Assembly: GCF_000282095.2 (NCBI RefSeq)
Contig: NZ_AKKC02000004.1
Coordinates: 1,612,001-1,676,000, forward strand
Source: Rhizobium sp. CF080
Lineage (GTDB): Bacteria > Pseudomonadota > Alphaproteobacteria > Rhizobiales > Rhizobiaceae
Direction of reading: 5' to 3'
DNA: 64,000 bases
The notes under the pieces are model-generated. The model ran no database searches and had not been told where the DNA came from. It worked only from the letters and a program-made list of their open reading frames with translations. A program made the position numbers and the translations under genes. Positions 52,068 through 61,398 of this stretch are shown one piece after another; position 1 is the stretch's first letter; each line of letters begins with the position of its first letter.

Positions 52068-52967
52068 TCAGAGCAAACGTCGGATCTTGTCGATGAGCGC
52101 GGCCACCGGGGCCGGAAGTTGCATGCCTCGCAGGGTGACGAGAAACGCTTCGCGCCTGAGTTCCATCCACGGTTGATCGAGCGCGCGAATGCCTGGCATA
52201 TCCTGCTCGGACAGCGAACTTCTCGTCATCAGCGCCAAATGATCGGTACGGCGCAGAATTGCCAAAGTTGCAAACAGAGAGCTCGTCAGAACGCTGGCCG
52301 AAGGTGGCGGTAGGCCGGCATTCCGAAACCGGCGGTGCAGTTCCCGATCCAACTTGGTACTAATTCGGGGGAGGATCCAGTGGTAGGCGGCAAGATCGCT
52401 GAGCGCCCTTGGCTTGGCTTTCTGTAGCGGATGGTCTTCCCGCGTGACGATCACGAGATCGTCGACCAGCAGGCGCTTCCAGTTCAGGGCCGCGTCAAAG
52501 CTTGCCTCATCGACCTCCGGCTGGATCCATCCGAGCAGCGCGAAGTCGATCTCTCGGATCTTGACCCATTCGAACAACTCTTGGGTAGTGCCTTCGCGGA
52601 TCGTGTAGCGGACGTGCGGCTGCGAAACCTCCAATGCCCCGATTGCATCGGCGGCGATGCTCAGAAAGGCCGGACCGACACCTAGTCTCACATGCCCGGT
52701 GACGCCGACGCGCATGTCGGAGACGAGAGCGACGGTTTCGTCCAGACGCTCTACGACATCCTGGACGCGCCGGCGCAGCACACTGCCCGCCTCGGTGAGC
52801 GCGATTCCGCGCCCTTTCCGCACATAGAGCTGGACGTCGAGGTCGCTCTGCAGCCGCGCCATAAGGCGCGACAGGGCTGGTTGCGTGATACCCAAGGTGT
52901 CTGCGGCATGCGACAGATTCAAATGCTCGGCAACGACCAGAAAGACCCGAAGCTGGCTGAGGTTCAC
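52068..52967 (-). CDS. LysR-family transcriptional regulator
   Basis: A 299-residue regulator with the N-terminal helix-turn-helix LSQLRVFLVVAEHLNLSHAADTLGITQPALSRLMARLQ and the effector domain beginning VTGHVRLGVGPAFLSIAADAIG. It is transcribed divergently from the peptide/amide importer operon at 53227, the usual arrangement for LysR activation of a neighbour. A dyad ATTACGCCTACGTTAT (52971-52986) lies just in front of its start. The inducer is probably the imported amide or its hydrolysis product. Confidence 0.88.
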   Translation of the reverse strand: MNLSQLRVFLVVAEHLNLSHAADTLGITQPALSRLMARLQSDLDVQLYVRKGRGIALTEAGSVLRRRVQDVVERLDETVALVSDMRVGVTGHVRLGVGPAFLSIAADAIGALEVSQPHVRYTIREGTTQELFEWVKIREIDFALLGWIQPEVDEASFDAALNWKRLLVDDLVIVTREDHPLQKAKPRALSDLAAYHWILPRISTKLDRELHRRFRNAGLPPPSASVLTSSLFATLAILRRTDHLALMTRSSLSEQDMPGIRALDQPWMELRREAFLVTLRGMQLPAPVAALIDKIRRLL

Positions 52968-53226
52968 ACTATTACGCCTACGTTATGAATTTCGCCCAAG
53001 ACTGGCATTGTTCCCGCTATGGACATCTCCTCTAATGCCGTTAGCGCAACCTATCCAGCCTGATTTTCGCAAAACTTCTCCGTAAGCGCCAGAACATAAT
53101 AGCGCAAAATTGATATGGATTGGAGTTCGATGCGGCAGGCGGCGGGAGGCGCTGTCATCCAAGAGGTTCTTGGATCCGCTGGAGAAGAAAAAAGCGCAAA
53201 CTTACCAGCAACAGGGGAACAAAAAA
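52968..53226. promoter_or_regulatory. divergent LysR/importer promoter region
   Basis: About 260 bases containing the near-palindrome ATTACGCCTACGTTAT (52971-52986), where five of six arm bases match, next to the LysR start. It also holds AT-rich patches at about 53090-53125. LysR sites often have such T-N11-A dyads. The region immediately before the importer start carries CAGGGGAAC, a modest ribosome-binding site. Confidence 0.35.
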
Positions 53227-54792
53227 ATGACGATCAGCAGAAGATCCTTTCTTGGGACCGGAACCTCCATGCTCGCGCTTACCGCGGTCGAGCTGACCCA
53301 TCCGGCGTTAGCGCAAAGCAAACCGCGCCGGGGTGGCATTCTCGTGGTCGGTCTGGCGGCCAACCCACCCAGCTTCGATCCCCACAAATCGGCGGCCTTC
53401 GCGACAACCGCCGTGACCGAGCATATTTTTGGCTGCCTGCTTCGCTGGGATCGGACCGGAACCGTAGTCGAGCCTGATTTGGCGGAAAGCTACGAGATTG
53501 TCGACAACCTAACCTACAAGTTCATTCTGCGAAAAGGTGTCAAGTTCCACAATGGCGAGACGCTACGCAGCTCGGACGTGAAGTTCACGTTCGACCGCAT
53601 CGCGAACCCGGAGACCGCCTCGCCGTGGCGCTCGCTCTATTCATCCATCAGCGCCATCGAGACGCCGGACGAACGGACCATCATCTTCCGCATGTCCAAG
53701 CCCTTCGCGCCGTTCCTGAACCTACTGGCGACGGTCAAATATTCGGCGATCGTATCGGAAGTCGACATCAAGCCCACCAACGAGGTCGTCGCAGGCAGCG
53801 CCGGGACCGGACCGTTCAAATTCGTGAGCTTCCAGGCCAATTCCAATCTCGTTTTGACTCGCAACGACGACTACTACGAAGAGGGTCTGCCCTATCTCGA
53901 TGGGCTGAAACTCCGGATCATCCCTGACGAAGGCAGCCGCGTTGCCGCGCTTCGCAGCAACACCTGCCAGCTGACGTCGGTCGACACCCCCGAAGTGGTG
54001 CAGCAGATGGCCGGTCAGCCTGGGTTCGAGAGCCAAAATAGCCCGGCGAATATGCGCGTCATGCTGCTACAAATCGACCAGCGCACGCCGCCCTTCGACG
54101 ATGTCCGGGTGCGTCGCGCTTTCAGCCTTGCCATGAACCGCCAGCAGATCGCGGATGTAGTGTGGCGGGGTCGGGCAGCTCTGGCGGCCGCCATTCCGCC
54201 AGCCCAGGCCCCTTATGGCATTCCGAGCGAGGAGGTGCTCGGCCTGCCCTATCAGACCGAGAATCTGAAGCAGGCCAAGGCGCTTCTGGCCGAGGCCGGC
54301 TTTCCCGAAGGGTTCAAGACCCAGCTCGCAGTGTCCCCCGCGACGTTCAGCGACGTTTCCGTGGCCCAGGTCGTACAGCAGCAGGTTGCGCGGATAGGAA
54401 TCCGCCTCACCATCGAGCAGCAGGAATGGGGCAGCCTGGTCAAGACCCTCCAGGGCACCCTGGCGCCACTGGTTGTGGTGGGATTGGCTCCGGCAGCCGA
54501 TCCGGAAACCAACATGAATATCCGCCTGGCCTCCACCTCCTCGGTCAACCCTGGCAAGACGAAGGATCCCGAGCTGGACGCACTTTTCCTCAAGGGCCGC
54601 GAGACCATCGATCCCGCCGCGCGCGTGGGCATCTATCGCGATATCCAGCGGCGTATCGCCGATCAGGCCTATGCCATGTTCCCGGCGGCCTGCCCGATGA
54701 ATTTCGAATTGTGGCGTTCGGAGCTGAAGGGTTACTCCTCGACGCCGCTCGCGGCGCTCGTCATGCTGCGGCAATCCTGGCTGGCGAGCTGA
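53227..54792 (+). CDS. peptide-type ABC transporter substrate-binding protein (family 5)
   Basis: A 521-residue DppA-like protein exported by the Tat route. MTISRRSFLGTGTSML (Arg5-Arg6) is followed by cleavage near ALAQS (about residue 28). Diagnostic blocks are NLTYKFILRKGVKFHNGETLRSSDVKFTFDR and DDVRVRRAFSLAMNRQQIADVV. The start at 53227 is chosen because it gives the Tat signal; the longer upstream frame has none. It is the first gene of a six-gene operon with two permeases, an amidase and two ATPases. Family 5 ligands include peptides, opines and amides. Confidence 0.92.
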   Translation: MTISRRSFLGTGTSMLALTAVELTHPALAQSKPRRGGILVVGLAANPPSFDPHKSAAFATTAVTEHIFGCLLRWDRTGTVVEPDLAESYEIVDNLTYKFILRKGVKFHNGETLRSSDVKFTFDRIANPETASPWRSLYSSISAIETPDERTIIFRMSKPFAPFLNLLATVKYSAIVSEVDIKPTNEVVAGSAGTGPFKFVSFQANSNLVLTRNDDYYEEGLPYLDGLKLRIIPDEGSRVAALRSNTCQLTSVDTPEVVQQMAGQPGFESQNSPANMRVMLLQIDQRTPPFDDVRVRRAFSLAMNRQQIADVVWRGRAALAAAIPPAQAPYGIPSEEVLGLPYQTENLKQAKALLAEAGFPEGFKTQLAVSPATFSDVSVAQVVQQQVARIGIRLTIEQQEWGSLVKTLQGTLAPLVVVGLAPAADPETNMNIRLASTSSVNPGKTKDPELDALFLKGRETIDPAARVGIYRDIQRRIADQAYAMFPAACPMNFELWRSELKGYSSTPLAALVMLRQSWLAS

Positions 54793-54808
54793 TCGGGGAG
54801 TTGAGAAC

Positions 54809-55753
54809 ATGGAAGGGTCTATCCTCCTGCGGCGGCTGATGCTGCTTGTGCCGGTTCTGTTCGGCATGTCGGTGATGAGCTTTCTGCTCATCCATCTCGT
54901 CCCGGGTGACGTCGTGACCACGATCGCCGGCGCCGAGATCGCGCCGGATTCGGAGGAAGCCCAGAACATCCGCCGCAGCCTGAACCTCGACAAGCCGCTG
55001 GTCACGCAATACCTGTTGTGGATATTCGGCGTCGTCCGCGGCGATCTTGGATATTCGCTGATCGGCAAGGTTTCGGTTGCGGGGGAAATCCTGTCGCACC
55101 TGCCGGTTACCCTGGTGCTCACGGCGATGGCGCTGGGCATCTCGGTCGTGGTCGGGATACCGGCGGGGGTTCTGGCCTCCAACCGGCGCGGCCGGATTTC
55201 GGATGTTCTTCTGCGGATCGCCTCGCTTGCCGGAATGGCCGTGCCGACCTTCTTTGCCAGCGTCTCGGCAATTCTGTTCTTCTCACTGTTCGCGCCGTCC
55301 GTACGACTGTTCAACACGATCGATTTCGGCGAGGACCCCTGGGCCGGCATTACGACGCTGTTCCTGCCTGCCTGCATACTGTCGCTGTCTTCCGCCTCGA
55401 CCATCATGCGCTACACGCGCGGCGCCATGTTGGAGGTAATGCGGGAGCAGCACATCCAGACCGCACGCGCCAAGGGGGCGGGGCCGCTGCGTATCCTGCT
55501 GCGCCACGGTCTGCGCTCCGCGCTGCTGCCGGTGGTCACGGCTTCCGGCCTGATCGCAGCGCATTTGATTTCCGGCGTTGTCGTGGTCGAGGAGGTGTTC
55601 GGCCTGCCGGGAATGGGGCAATTGATGCTGAGCGCGATCAGCACCCGCGACTACACGCTGGTTCAAGGAACCGTCCTCACCATCGGCGCGATGGTTGTGT
55701 TGATCAACCTGGTCGTCGATCTGACCTATCACCTTCTGGATCCGAGGATCTAA
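54809..55753 (+). CDS. peptide-type ABC transporter permease, DppB type
   Basis: A 314-residue membrane protein with the DppB layout. It starts with one helix (LMLLVPVLFGMSVMSFLLIHLVPGD), followed by SLNLDKPLVTQYLLWIFGVVRGDLGYS in the periplasmic loop. The EAA-type loop is QTARAKGAGPLRILLRHGLRSALLPVV. The ending DLTYHLLDPRI is standard. It lies 16 bases after the binding-protein stop and 3 bases before the second permease. Confidence 0.92.
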   Translation: MEGSILLRRLMLLVPVLFGMSVMSFLLIHLVPGDVVTTIAGAEIAPDSEEAQNIRRSLNLDKPLVTQYLLWIFGVVRGDLGYSLIGKVSVAGEILSHLPVTLVLTAMALGISVVVGIPAGVLASNRRGRISDVLLRIASLAGMAVPTFFASVSAILFFSLFAPSVRLFNTIDFGEDPWAGITTLFLPACILSLSSASTIMRYTRGAMLEVMREQHIQTARAKGAGPLRILLRHGLRSALLPVVTASGLIAAHLISGVVVVEEVFGLPGMGQLMLSAISTRDYTLVQGTVLTIGAMVVLINLVVDLTYHLLDPRI

Positions 55754-55756
55754 TCT

Positions 55757-56629
55757 ATGTCTGAACGATCCGATACGGCTTGGCGGCCCGAATTATTCCC
55801 TCGTTTCCTGATCAGGGCATTCTTGGGACAGAACGTCCTTATCAGGATCGGCGGCGTCATGCTCGTCGCGCTGCTGGCGTTGGCGCTTGGGGGGCCGTTC
55901 GTCATACCCCACGGGCCGACCGATATGGTCGCGATGTCATTGCAGCCGCCGAGTGCCGCGAACCTTCTGGGGACCGACCTGCTCGGACGTGACGTTCTGG
56001 CTCGAACCCTCGACGCCGCCCGGACCTCATTGACCGTCGCCTTCTGTGCAATGGCACTGTCACTGATGGCGGGAGCCGCGTGGGGCATGATCGCGGGGTA
56101 CAATGTCGGCTCTGTTGATCTGGTGCTGATGCGGGTGCTCGACGTTCTTCAGGCCTTTCCGCCGCTGCTGCTGGCGGTGGCGCTGGTCGCCATGTTGGGA
56201 ACCAGCACCCCAAATCTGGTCTTTACGATGTCGATCCTGTTTGTGCCGCAATTCGCGCGGATTGCGCGGTCGGCCACGCTGCTTTTGCGCCGGCGGCAAT
56301 TTGTGCTGGCGGCCGAAGTTCTGGGCGTGTCTCCGCTGCGCAACCTGCTGACCCATGTGCTGCCCAACATCTCGACCCCGCTGATCATCGAGTCGACCTC
56401 GGTCATCACCGCGGCGCTTCTGACGGAATCCGCGCTGTCGTTTCTCGGCATGGGCATCCAGCCCCCCACACCGACCTGGGGCGGGATGATAGCGGAATCG
56501 ACTTCCGTCATGACGCGTGCGCCCTGGCTGGTCCTGGCGCCGGGATCGGCGATCATCCTTGTCGTGCTGGCGTTCCTGCTGCTCGGCGACGGGCTTAGAG
56601 ACAAATTCGATCCGAAAGTGAGTGGCTGA
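55757..56629 (+). CDS. peptide-type ABC transporter permease, DppC type
   Basis: A 290-residue membrane protein. The DppC block is NLLGTDLLGRDVLARTLDAARTSLTVAF; the EAA-type loop is LAAEVLGVSPLRNLLTHVLPNISTPLII. A hydrophobic C-terminal region ends with GDGLRDKFDPKVSG. The amidase starts 2 bases after its stop, so translation is probably coupled. It forms the channel with the DppB-type permease. Confidence 0.92.
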   Translation: MSERSDTAWRPELFPRFLIRAFLGQNVLIRIGGVMLVALLALALGGPFVIPHGPTDMVAMSLQPPSAANLLGTDLLGRDVLARTLDAARTSLTVAFCAMALSLMAGAAWGMIAGYNVGSVDLVLMRVLDVLQAFPPLLLAVALVAMLGTSTPNLVFTMSILFVPQFARIARSATLLLRRRQFVLAAEVLGVSPLRNLLTHVLPNISTPLIIESTSVITAALLTESALSFLGMGIQPPTPTWGGMIAESTSVMTRAPWLVLAPGSAIILVVLAFLLLGDGLRDKFDPKVSG

Positions 56630-56631
56630 AA

Positions 56632-58056
56632 ATGACATATGCTGAAGACATCCACTGGTTGCCCGCCTGGCGCCTGCGCGAATTGGTGGTGAGCCGCAAG
56701 GTGAGCGCAGAGGAAATCACCGCGCGATTACTCGAGCGGATCGGCCGTCTTGACAAAGGGATCAACGCTTTTCTGACGCTGGCCGGCGAAGGGGCAATCG
56801 CCGAGGCGCAAGCGACGGATAAGGCTATCGCCGAGGGCCAGACCCCGGGACCGCTCGCAGGCGTGCCCGTGACGATCAAGGACCAGTTCTTCACCAAGGG
56901 TCTGCGCACGACCGGCGGCTCCAAGATATTCGAGAACCACATCCCGTTGGAAGACAGCGTCCATGTTGCGCGGATCCGGGCGGCTGGCGGGGTCATCCTG
57001 GGCAAGACCCACACGCCCGAATTCGGCATGTACTGGCGCACCGTCGGGCTGATTTCCGACGAATGCCGCAACCCCTGGGAACGCCGGCGCACCGCCGGCG
57101 GGTCCAGCGGCGGCGCGGCGGCGGCGCTGACAATGGGTTTCGGCCCGCTCGCGCTCGGCAGCGATTCGGGAGGCTCGATCCGGCTCCCCTCGGCGCAATG
57201 TGGCATATTCGGCCTGCTGCCCAGCTCCGGTCGCGTGCCCCAGCACGGCGGTTTCGGGTCGAGGATGTTCCTCTCTTCGATCGGCCCTATGGCGCGCGAC
57301 GTGCGGGATGCGGCGATGCTGCTTCAGGTTCTGGCGGCTCCCATGCCACAGGATCCCTTCTGCCGCACCGATACGCCGCCCGACTATCTGAGCGATCTGG
57401 AGACCGGCATCGAGGGCGTCTCGGTTGCCTGGTGGGACAACACCGTTGCCGAGGGTTTCTCCTCTCCCGAGGTCCTGCGCGTCGTGCGCGCGGCAGCGGA
57501 GAAAATCGGGGCCTTCGGCGCAAAACTCGATCGGCAGCCGCTGCGGCTTGATACGGACGGAATAGACGAAGCTTGGCGCATTCTGGATTTCGTAGACTGC
57601 CGCGCCAGCCTGGGCGAGGAGTTGGAGCGCGACCCGATGCAGTTCGCACAGCTTACACCCTATGCGAAGACCCGCTTCGAATGGGCCGCGGGTGTATCCG
57701 GGACCGAGTATTCACGTGCGATTTTGCGTCGCGCCCGATTTGTCCGTAGTGTGAATGAGGCTTTCGGCGACCATGATCTGCTGCTGGCCCCGACCATCGG
57801 GATCACCGCCCCGGTCATCGAAATGGACAACATGACCAAGCGTATCCCGGCACTTGTATCCTACACGCTGCCGGTCAACTTCGCGGGCTGCTGCGCCGCC
57901 AGCGTGCCCTGCGGTTTCGTCGACGGCCTCCCGGTCGGCCTTCAGATCATCGGCCGCCCGAATGACGAGGCGCTCGTCCTGCGGGCGGCGCGCCAGTTCG
58001 AACTGGCCCTTCCGTGGCAGGGTCTGCACCCGCCGGAACATCTGGAAGTCGCATGA
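56632..58056 (+). CDS. amidase (amidase-signature family)
   Basis: A 474-residue serine amidase. The Ser-cisSer-Lys triad is visible: Lys83 (VTIKDQF), Ser158 in GGSSGG and Ser182 in GSDSGGSIRLPS. No signal peptide is seen, so it acts in the cytoplasm on the imported compound, releasing ammonia or an amine. It is embedded between the permease and the ATPase genes (2-base gap and 4-base ATGA overlap), which ties it to the importer. Candidates are amide drugs, peptide amides, opine-like or plant amides; the substrate is not visible. Confidence 0.92.
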   Translation: MTYAEDIHWLPAWRLRELVVSRKVSAEEITARLLERIGRLDKGINAFLTLAGEGAIAEAQATDKAIAEGQTPGPLAGVPVTIKDQFFTKGLRTTGGSKIFENHIPLEDSVHVARIRAAGGVILGKTHTPEFGMYWRTVGLISDECRNPWERRRTAGGSSGGAAAALTMGFGPLALGSDSGGSIRLPSAQCGIFGLLPSSGRVPQHGGFGSRMFLSSIGPMARDVRDAAMLLQVLAAPMPQDPFCRTDTPPDYLSDLETGIEGVSVAWWDNTVAEGFSSPEVLRVVRAAAEKIGAFGAKLDRQPLRLDTDGIDEAWRILDFVDCRASLGEELERDPMQFAQLTPYAKTRFEWAAGVSGTEYSRAILRRARFVRSVNEAFGDHDLLLAPTIGITAPVIEMDNMTKRIPALVSYTLPVNFAGCCAASVPCGFVDGLPVGLQIIGRPNDEALVLRAARQFELALPWQGLHPPEHLEVA

Positions 58057-59075
58057 TGGTCGCAGCGCCGATGCTTTTGCAGGTCGAGAACCTGCGCACC
58101 TATTTCCATACGCCCGGGGCGGCGACGCGCGCGGTGGACGGGGTCAACCTGTCCATCGGCGCAGGCCGTATTCTGGGCGTGGTCGGCGAATCGGGATCCG
58201 GCAAGAGCGTCACCGGAGCGTCGATCATGGGGCTGATCCAGCATCCAGGCCGGATAGAACCCGGCAGCCGCATCCTGTTCCGCGGCCGCGACCTGGCCTT
58301 GGAGGACGAGCGCAGCCTGCGCGACCTTCGGGGCAACGAGATCGCAATGATCTTTCAGGAGCCGATGACCTCGCTGAACCCGGTTCTGACCGTCGGTGCG
58401 CAGATTGTCGAGAACATCCGCCTGCACCAAAAGATCGGTCGACGCGAGGCGCGCAACCGGGCGATCGAGCTGATGCGGCTTGTCGGAATTCCATCTCCGG
58501 ATCGACGCGTCGACGACTTTCCGCATCAGCTGTCTGGCGGCATGCGCCAGCGGATCATGATCGCCATGGCGCTCACCTGCAACCCGGCGCTGCTGATCGC
58601 GGACGAACCGACAACTGCTCTCGACGTGACGATCCAGGCGCAGATCCTCGAGCTGATCGCGCGGCTGCGCGACGAACTGGGAATGGCGGTCATGTTCATT
58701 ACCCATGACCTCGGTGTCGTCGCGGAGATCTGCGACGACGTCGCGGTCATGTACGGTGGCCAGGTCGTCGAGGAGGGGCCGGTCGCTGCCGTCATGGCCG
58801 TACCGCAGCATCCGTATACGCGAGGGCTGATGGATTGTATTCCGCGGCTTGGAATGAGTCGGGAAAAAAGGCTGAACTCGATCCCCGGGATCGTGCCAAG
58901 TGCGAAGGCCTGGCCACAGGGCTGTCGGTTCGCGAACCGCTGTCCCCACGCATTCGATCGTTGTCAGACCGAGGCGCCACCTTATTTTGTCGTCGGCGCG
59001 CAACGCACCGCCTGCTGGCTGGCCGAAGGACAGCAGAACGGCGCTCCAGCAGGGATAGGAAATGCGGATGACTGA
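58053..59075 (+). CDS. peptide-type ABC transporter ATPase, DppD type
   Basis: A 340-residue ATPase. Walker A is [13 protein letters not shown], the signature is [16 protein letters not shown], Walker B is [13 protein letters not shown]. The C-terminal extension has a cysteine-containing oligopeptide-transporter motif [16 protein letters not shown] that can bind an iron-sulfur cluster. The start ATG overlaps the amidase stop by 4 bases. The next ATPase gene begins 14 bases before its stop. Confidence 0.92.
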   Translation: MMVAAPMLLQVENLRTYFHTPGAATRAVDGVNLSIGAGRILGVVGESGSGKSVTGASIMGLIQHPGRIEPGSRILFRGRDLALEDERSLRDLRGNEIAMIFQEPMTSLNPVLTVGAQIVENIRLHQKIGRREARNRAIELMRLVGIPSPDRRVDDFPHQLSGGMRQRIMIAMALTCNPALLIADEPTTALDVTIQAQILELIARLRDELGMAVMFITHDLGVVAEICDDVAVMYGGQVVEEGPVAAVMAVPQHPYTRGLMDCIPRLGMSREKRLNSIPGIVPSAKAWPQGCRFANRCPHAFDRCQTEAPPYFVVGAQRTACWLAEGQQNGAPAGIGNADD

Positions 59076-60051
59076 GCCGCTATTGACGCTACGCGACCTG
59101 ACCAAGCATTTTCCGAGCGGCGCCGGTAAGGTCGTTCAGGCAGTGGACGGGGTGAATCTTGACGTTTACGAGGGCGAGACGCTTGGCCTGGTCGGCGAAT
59201 CTGGTTGCGGCAAGTCGACCACAGCGCATTTGATCGTCGGACTGCACCAAGCCAGCCGGGGCAAAGTGATCTTTGCCGGCGAGGATGTCGCCGCGTTGAG
59301 CGGACGAGCACGCCAATCCATCCGCCATCAGATGCAGTATATATTCCAGGATCCCAATGACTCCCTGGACCCACGCATGCGCGTGCGGAGCATTATCGGC
59401 GAAGGCCTCGTTGCCCGGGGCGGCATGAGCCGGGCGGAACGTGACGCGCTGATCCGCGAAATGCTGGAAAAGGTGGGGTTGCCATCCGACGCCATGGAAC
59501 GGTTCCCACATGAATTTTCCGGCGGTCAGCGGCAACGGATCGGCATCGCACGCGCGCTGGTACTGCGCCCACGCCTTGTGGTCGCGGACGAGCCGATCTC
59601 GGCTTTGGATGTCTCGGTGCAATCCCAAATTCTCAACCTCATGGGCGACCTGCGCCGCGAACTCGGCCTCACCTATGTCTTCGTTGCCCACAACCTGGCA
59701 GCCGTCGGCTATGTCAGCGACCGGATCGCGGTCATGTATCTGGGGCGGGTTGTCGAGATCGGCGAGACTGCTGACATCCTGAACACACCGCGACACCCCT
59801 ATACGCAAGCACTGCTGTCGGCGATCCCCGACCCGGATATCGGGGCCGCCAAGAAGGCGCGCATCGTGTTGCAGGGCGATATTCCAAGCCCGATCGATCC
59901 GCCGTCCGGATGCCGTTTCCGCACCCGCTGTCCAATGGCGCAGCAGATTTGCTCCGAGCAAGTGCCAATGCTCGGATCGCACACGTCGCAAGATCGCCGT
60001 GCGCACCAGACGGCCTGCCATTTCGCCGGAGCCATGTCATGGGCACCGTAA
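59062..60051 (+). CDS. peptide-type ABC transporter ATPase, DppF type
   Basis: A 329-residue second ATPase. Walker A is [13 protein letters not shown], the signature is [15 protein letters not shown], Walker B is LVVADEPISALDV. The C-terminal GCRFRTRCPMAQQIC is the oligopeptide-transporter cysteine motif. It overlaps the previous gene by 14 bases. It ends the operon; 9 bases later an IS6-family element begins, so any original downstream gene may have been cut off. Confidence 0.92.
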   Translation: MRMTEPLLTLRDLTKHFPSGAGKVVQAVDGVNLDVYEGETLGLVGESGCGKSTTAHLIVGLHQASRGKVIFAGEDVAALSGRARQSIRHQMQYIFQDPNDSLDPRMRVRSIIGEGLVARGGMSRAERDALIREMLEKVGLPSDAMERFPHEFSGGQRQRIGIARALVLRPRLVVADEPISALDVSVQSQILNLMGDLRRELGLTYVFVAHNLAAVGYVSDRIAVMYLGRVVEIGETADILNTPRHPYTQALLSAIPDPDIGAAKKARIVLQGDIPSPIDPPSGCRFRTRCPMAQQICSEQVPMLGSHTSQDRRAHQTACHFAGAMSWAP

Positions 60052-60059
60052 CGTTAACC

Positions 60060-60872
60060 GGCTCTGCGTTGTCACGTTTTCACTGAGGTGGACGAAGCGC
60101 TATCCTTTGAGCTCAGATAGCTGCGACGGTCACGGCGTTCCACTGCGCGATTGCGCGGATCCGATGAATGTGGGCGGCTAGGGCTGAACGTTTCTGATGT
60201 GGCGGCGCGAAGAGATTTCTGACTGCTGAAAAGACCGAGATGAAATGTTGCAAGCCGCCAGCTGATCGGAAGCCCTGCATCACCCGCTCTCGTTTCCGCA
60301 GTGGTAGATGGGAATTCTCTGCCCGATTGTTGAGACCCTTGTGTGACGGTGTTCGACGCAGGGCATCACATCCCGTTGGGCAGCGCCGTACGACCGCAGT
60401 TTGTCGGAGACGATGCGCTTCGGCGCCAGACCCTGCTTCTTCAACAGCCTGAGTAACAATCGCTTGGCCGCCTTGGTATCGCGGCGGCTCTGGACGATCT
60501 CGTCGAGAACATAACCGTCCTGATCGACGGCTCGCCAGAGCCAATGTTTCCGGCCGCCAATGGAAATCACAACCTCATCCAGGTGCCAGACATCCTCTCG
60601 GGACGGCATCTTTCTACGCAAACGCTTCGCATATGCCGCGCCGAACCTGCGGCCCCATCGACGGATCGTTTCGTAAGGCACGACGATACCCCGTTCCAGG
60701 AGCATTTCCTCGACCAGTCGCAGGCTCAAAGGAAACCGGAAATACAGCCAAACCGCATGGGCGATGATCTGCGGTGGAAAGCGGTGGTTCTTATAGCTTA
60801 TTGGTCGGCGTGTGCATCGCGCTCGATTAGCCATCAACTGTTAAGCCACCAACAACGTGACAACGCCAGTAT
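60060..60872 (-). mobile_element. IS6-family insertion sequence with 13-base inverted ends
   Basis: GCGTTGTCACGTT (60066-60078) and its exact complement AACGTGACAACGC (60854-60866) mark the two ends of an element of roughly 810 bases. The outermost bases (GGCTCT on the left, CCAGTA on the right) fit less well. The ends and the transposase type differ from those of the element at 20523-21383. It lies right behind the importer operon. Confidence 0.7.
60113..60837 (-). pseudogene. IS6-family transposase, frameshifted
   Basis: The first part (from 60837) reads YFRFPLSLRLVEEMLLERGI, then VWHLDEVVISIGGRKHWLWR with the first catalytic Asp, and KRIVSDKLRSYGAAQRDVMP with the second. Near 60345 the frame shifts. 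The rest continues in another frame as HKGLNNRAENSHLPLRKRER (third acidic residue) and FISVFSAVRNLFAPPHQKRS, to about 60113. All three catalytic residues are present but in two frames, so the gene is inactive unless programmed frameshifting occurs. Confidence 0.75.
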
Positions 60873-61398
60873 GCTCCCTGATCGGTTTTGCAGGCGTTCC
60901 GCCATGCGGCAACCAGGCCTTCGGCGGCTGATTCAACCACGGCAAATCCAGGGCGAGACGCGCTTCAAGATCTGCTGGTCGATTTCCATCCTGCATTCCC
61001 GTATCCAAACCGATTATGTGATAACGACATAGAATGGCATCAAAGATACATTTTGTGAATAATTACTCCAATGGCGCAAGGTTGTAAGAACGTGATGACT
61101 GTGTGTAAGGCGGGTAATAGATTTCCTTTTTTCAAGAACTCGCCAATCTGAGCATCATCTCTACTCGTTTTGAGCAATTGGTCTCTGGCAGAAATGCACG
61201 GTGCGAAAGATGAGCAGAATAAGAACCTCGGTGAATGCCCCTATCGTCGTCCACTGTTGATCCCCGCAGACGCCAGTCACTCCGTGTCGAGACTTTCCAC
61301 CAGCCGCTGCACGCTACAAGCGCACATCGCTCACGCTTGCATAACCGCCTGAGGCTGGCCTAACGTCCGCTTCATCGCATGCAGACGAAGGGTGCCCC
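60873..61398. other. intergenic region of about 525 bases
   Basis: Between the IS6-family element and the RpiR gene I find no convincing gene. The part 61030-61150 is AT-rich (ATTTTGTGAATAATTACTCC, TTTCCTTTTTTC) and may contain the promoter of the RpiR gene. Short frames on both strands lack motifs. Confidence 0.3.

Noticed and set aside
51859..52170. 103-codon minus-strand frame before the LysR gene
   Set aside because: It overlaps the LysR 3' end in another frame and has no motif; it was considered as a resolvase or conjugation remnant, but nothing supports this.
20523..60872. composite transposon between the two IS6-family elements
   Set aside because: The two elements have different inverted ends and clearly different transposases, and neither shows target duplication. 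They cannot act as a matched pair.
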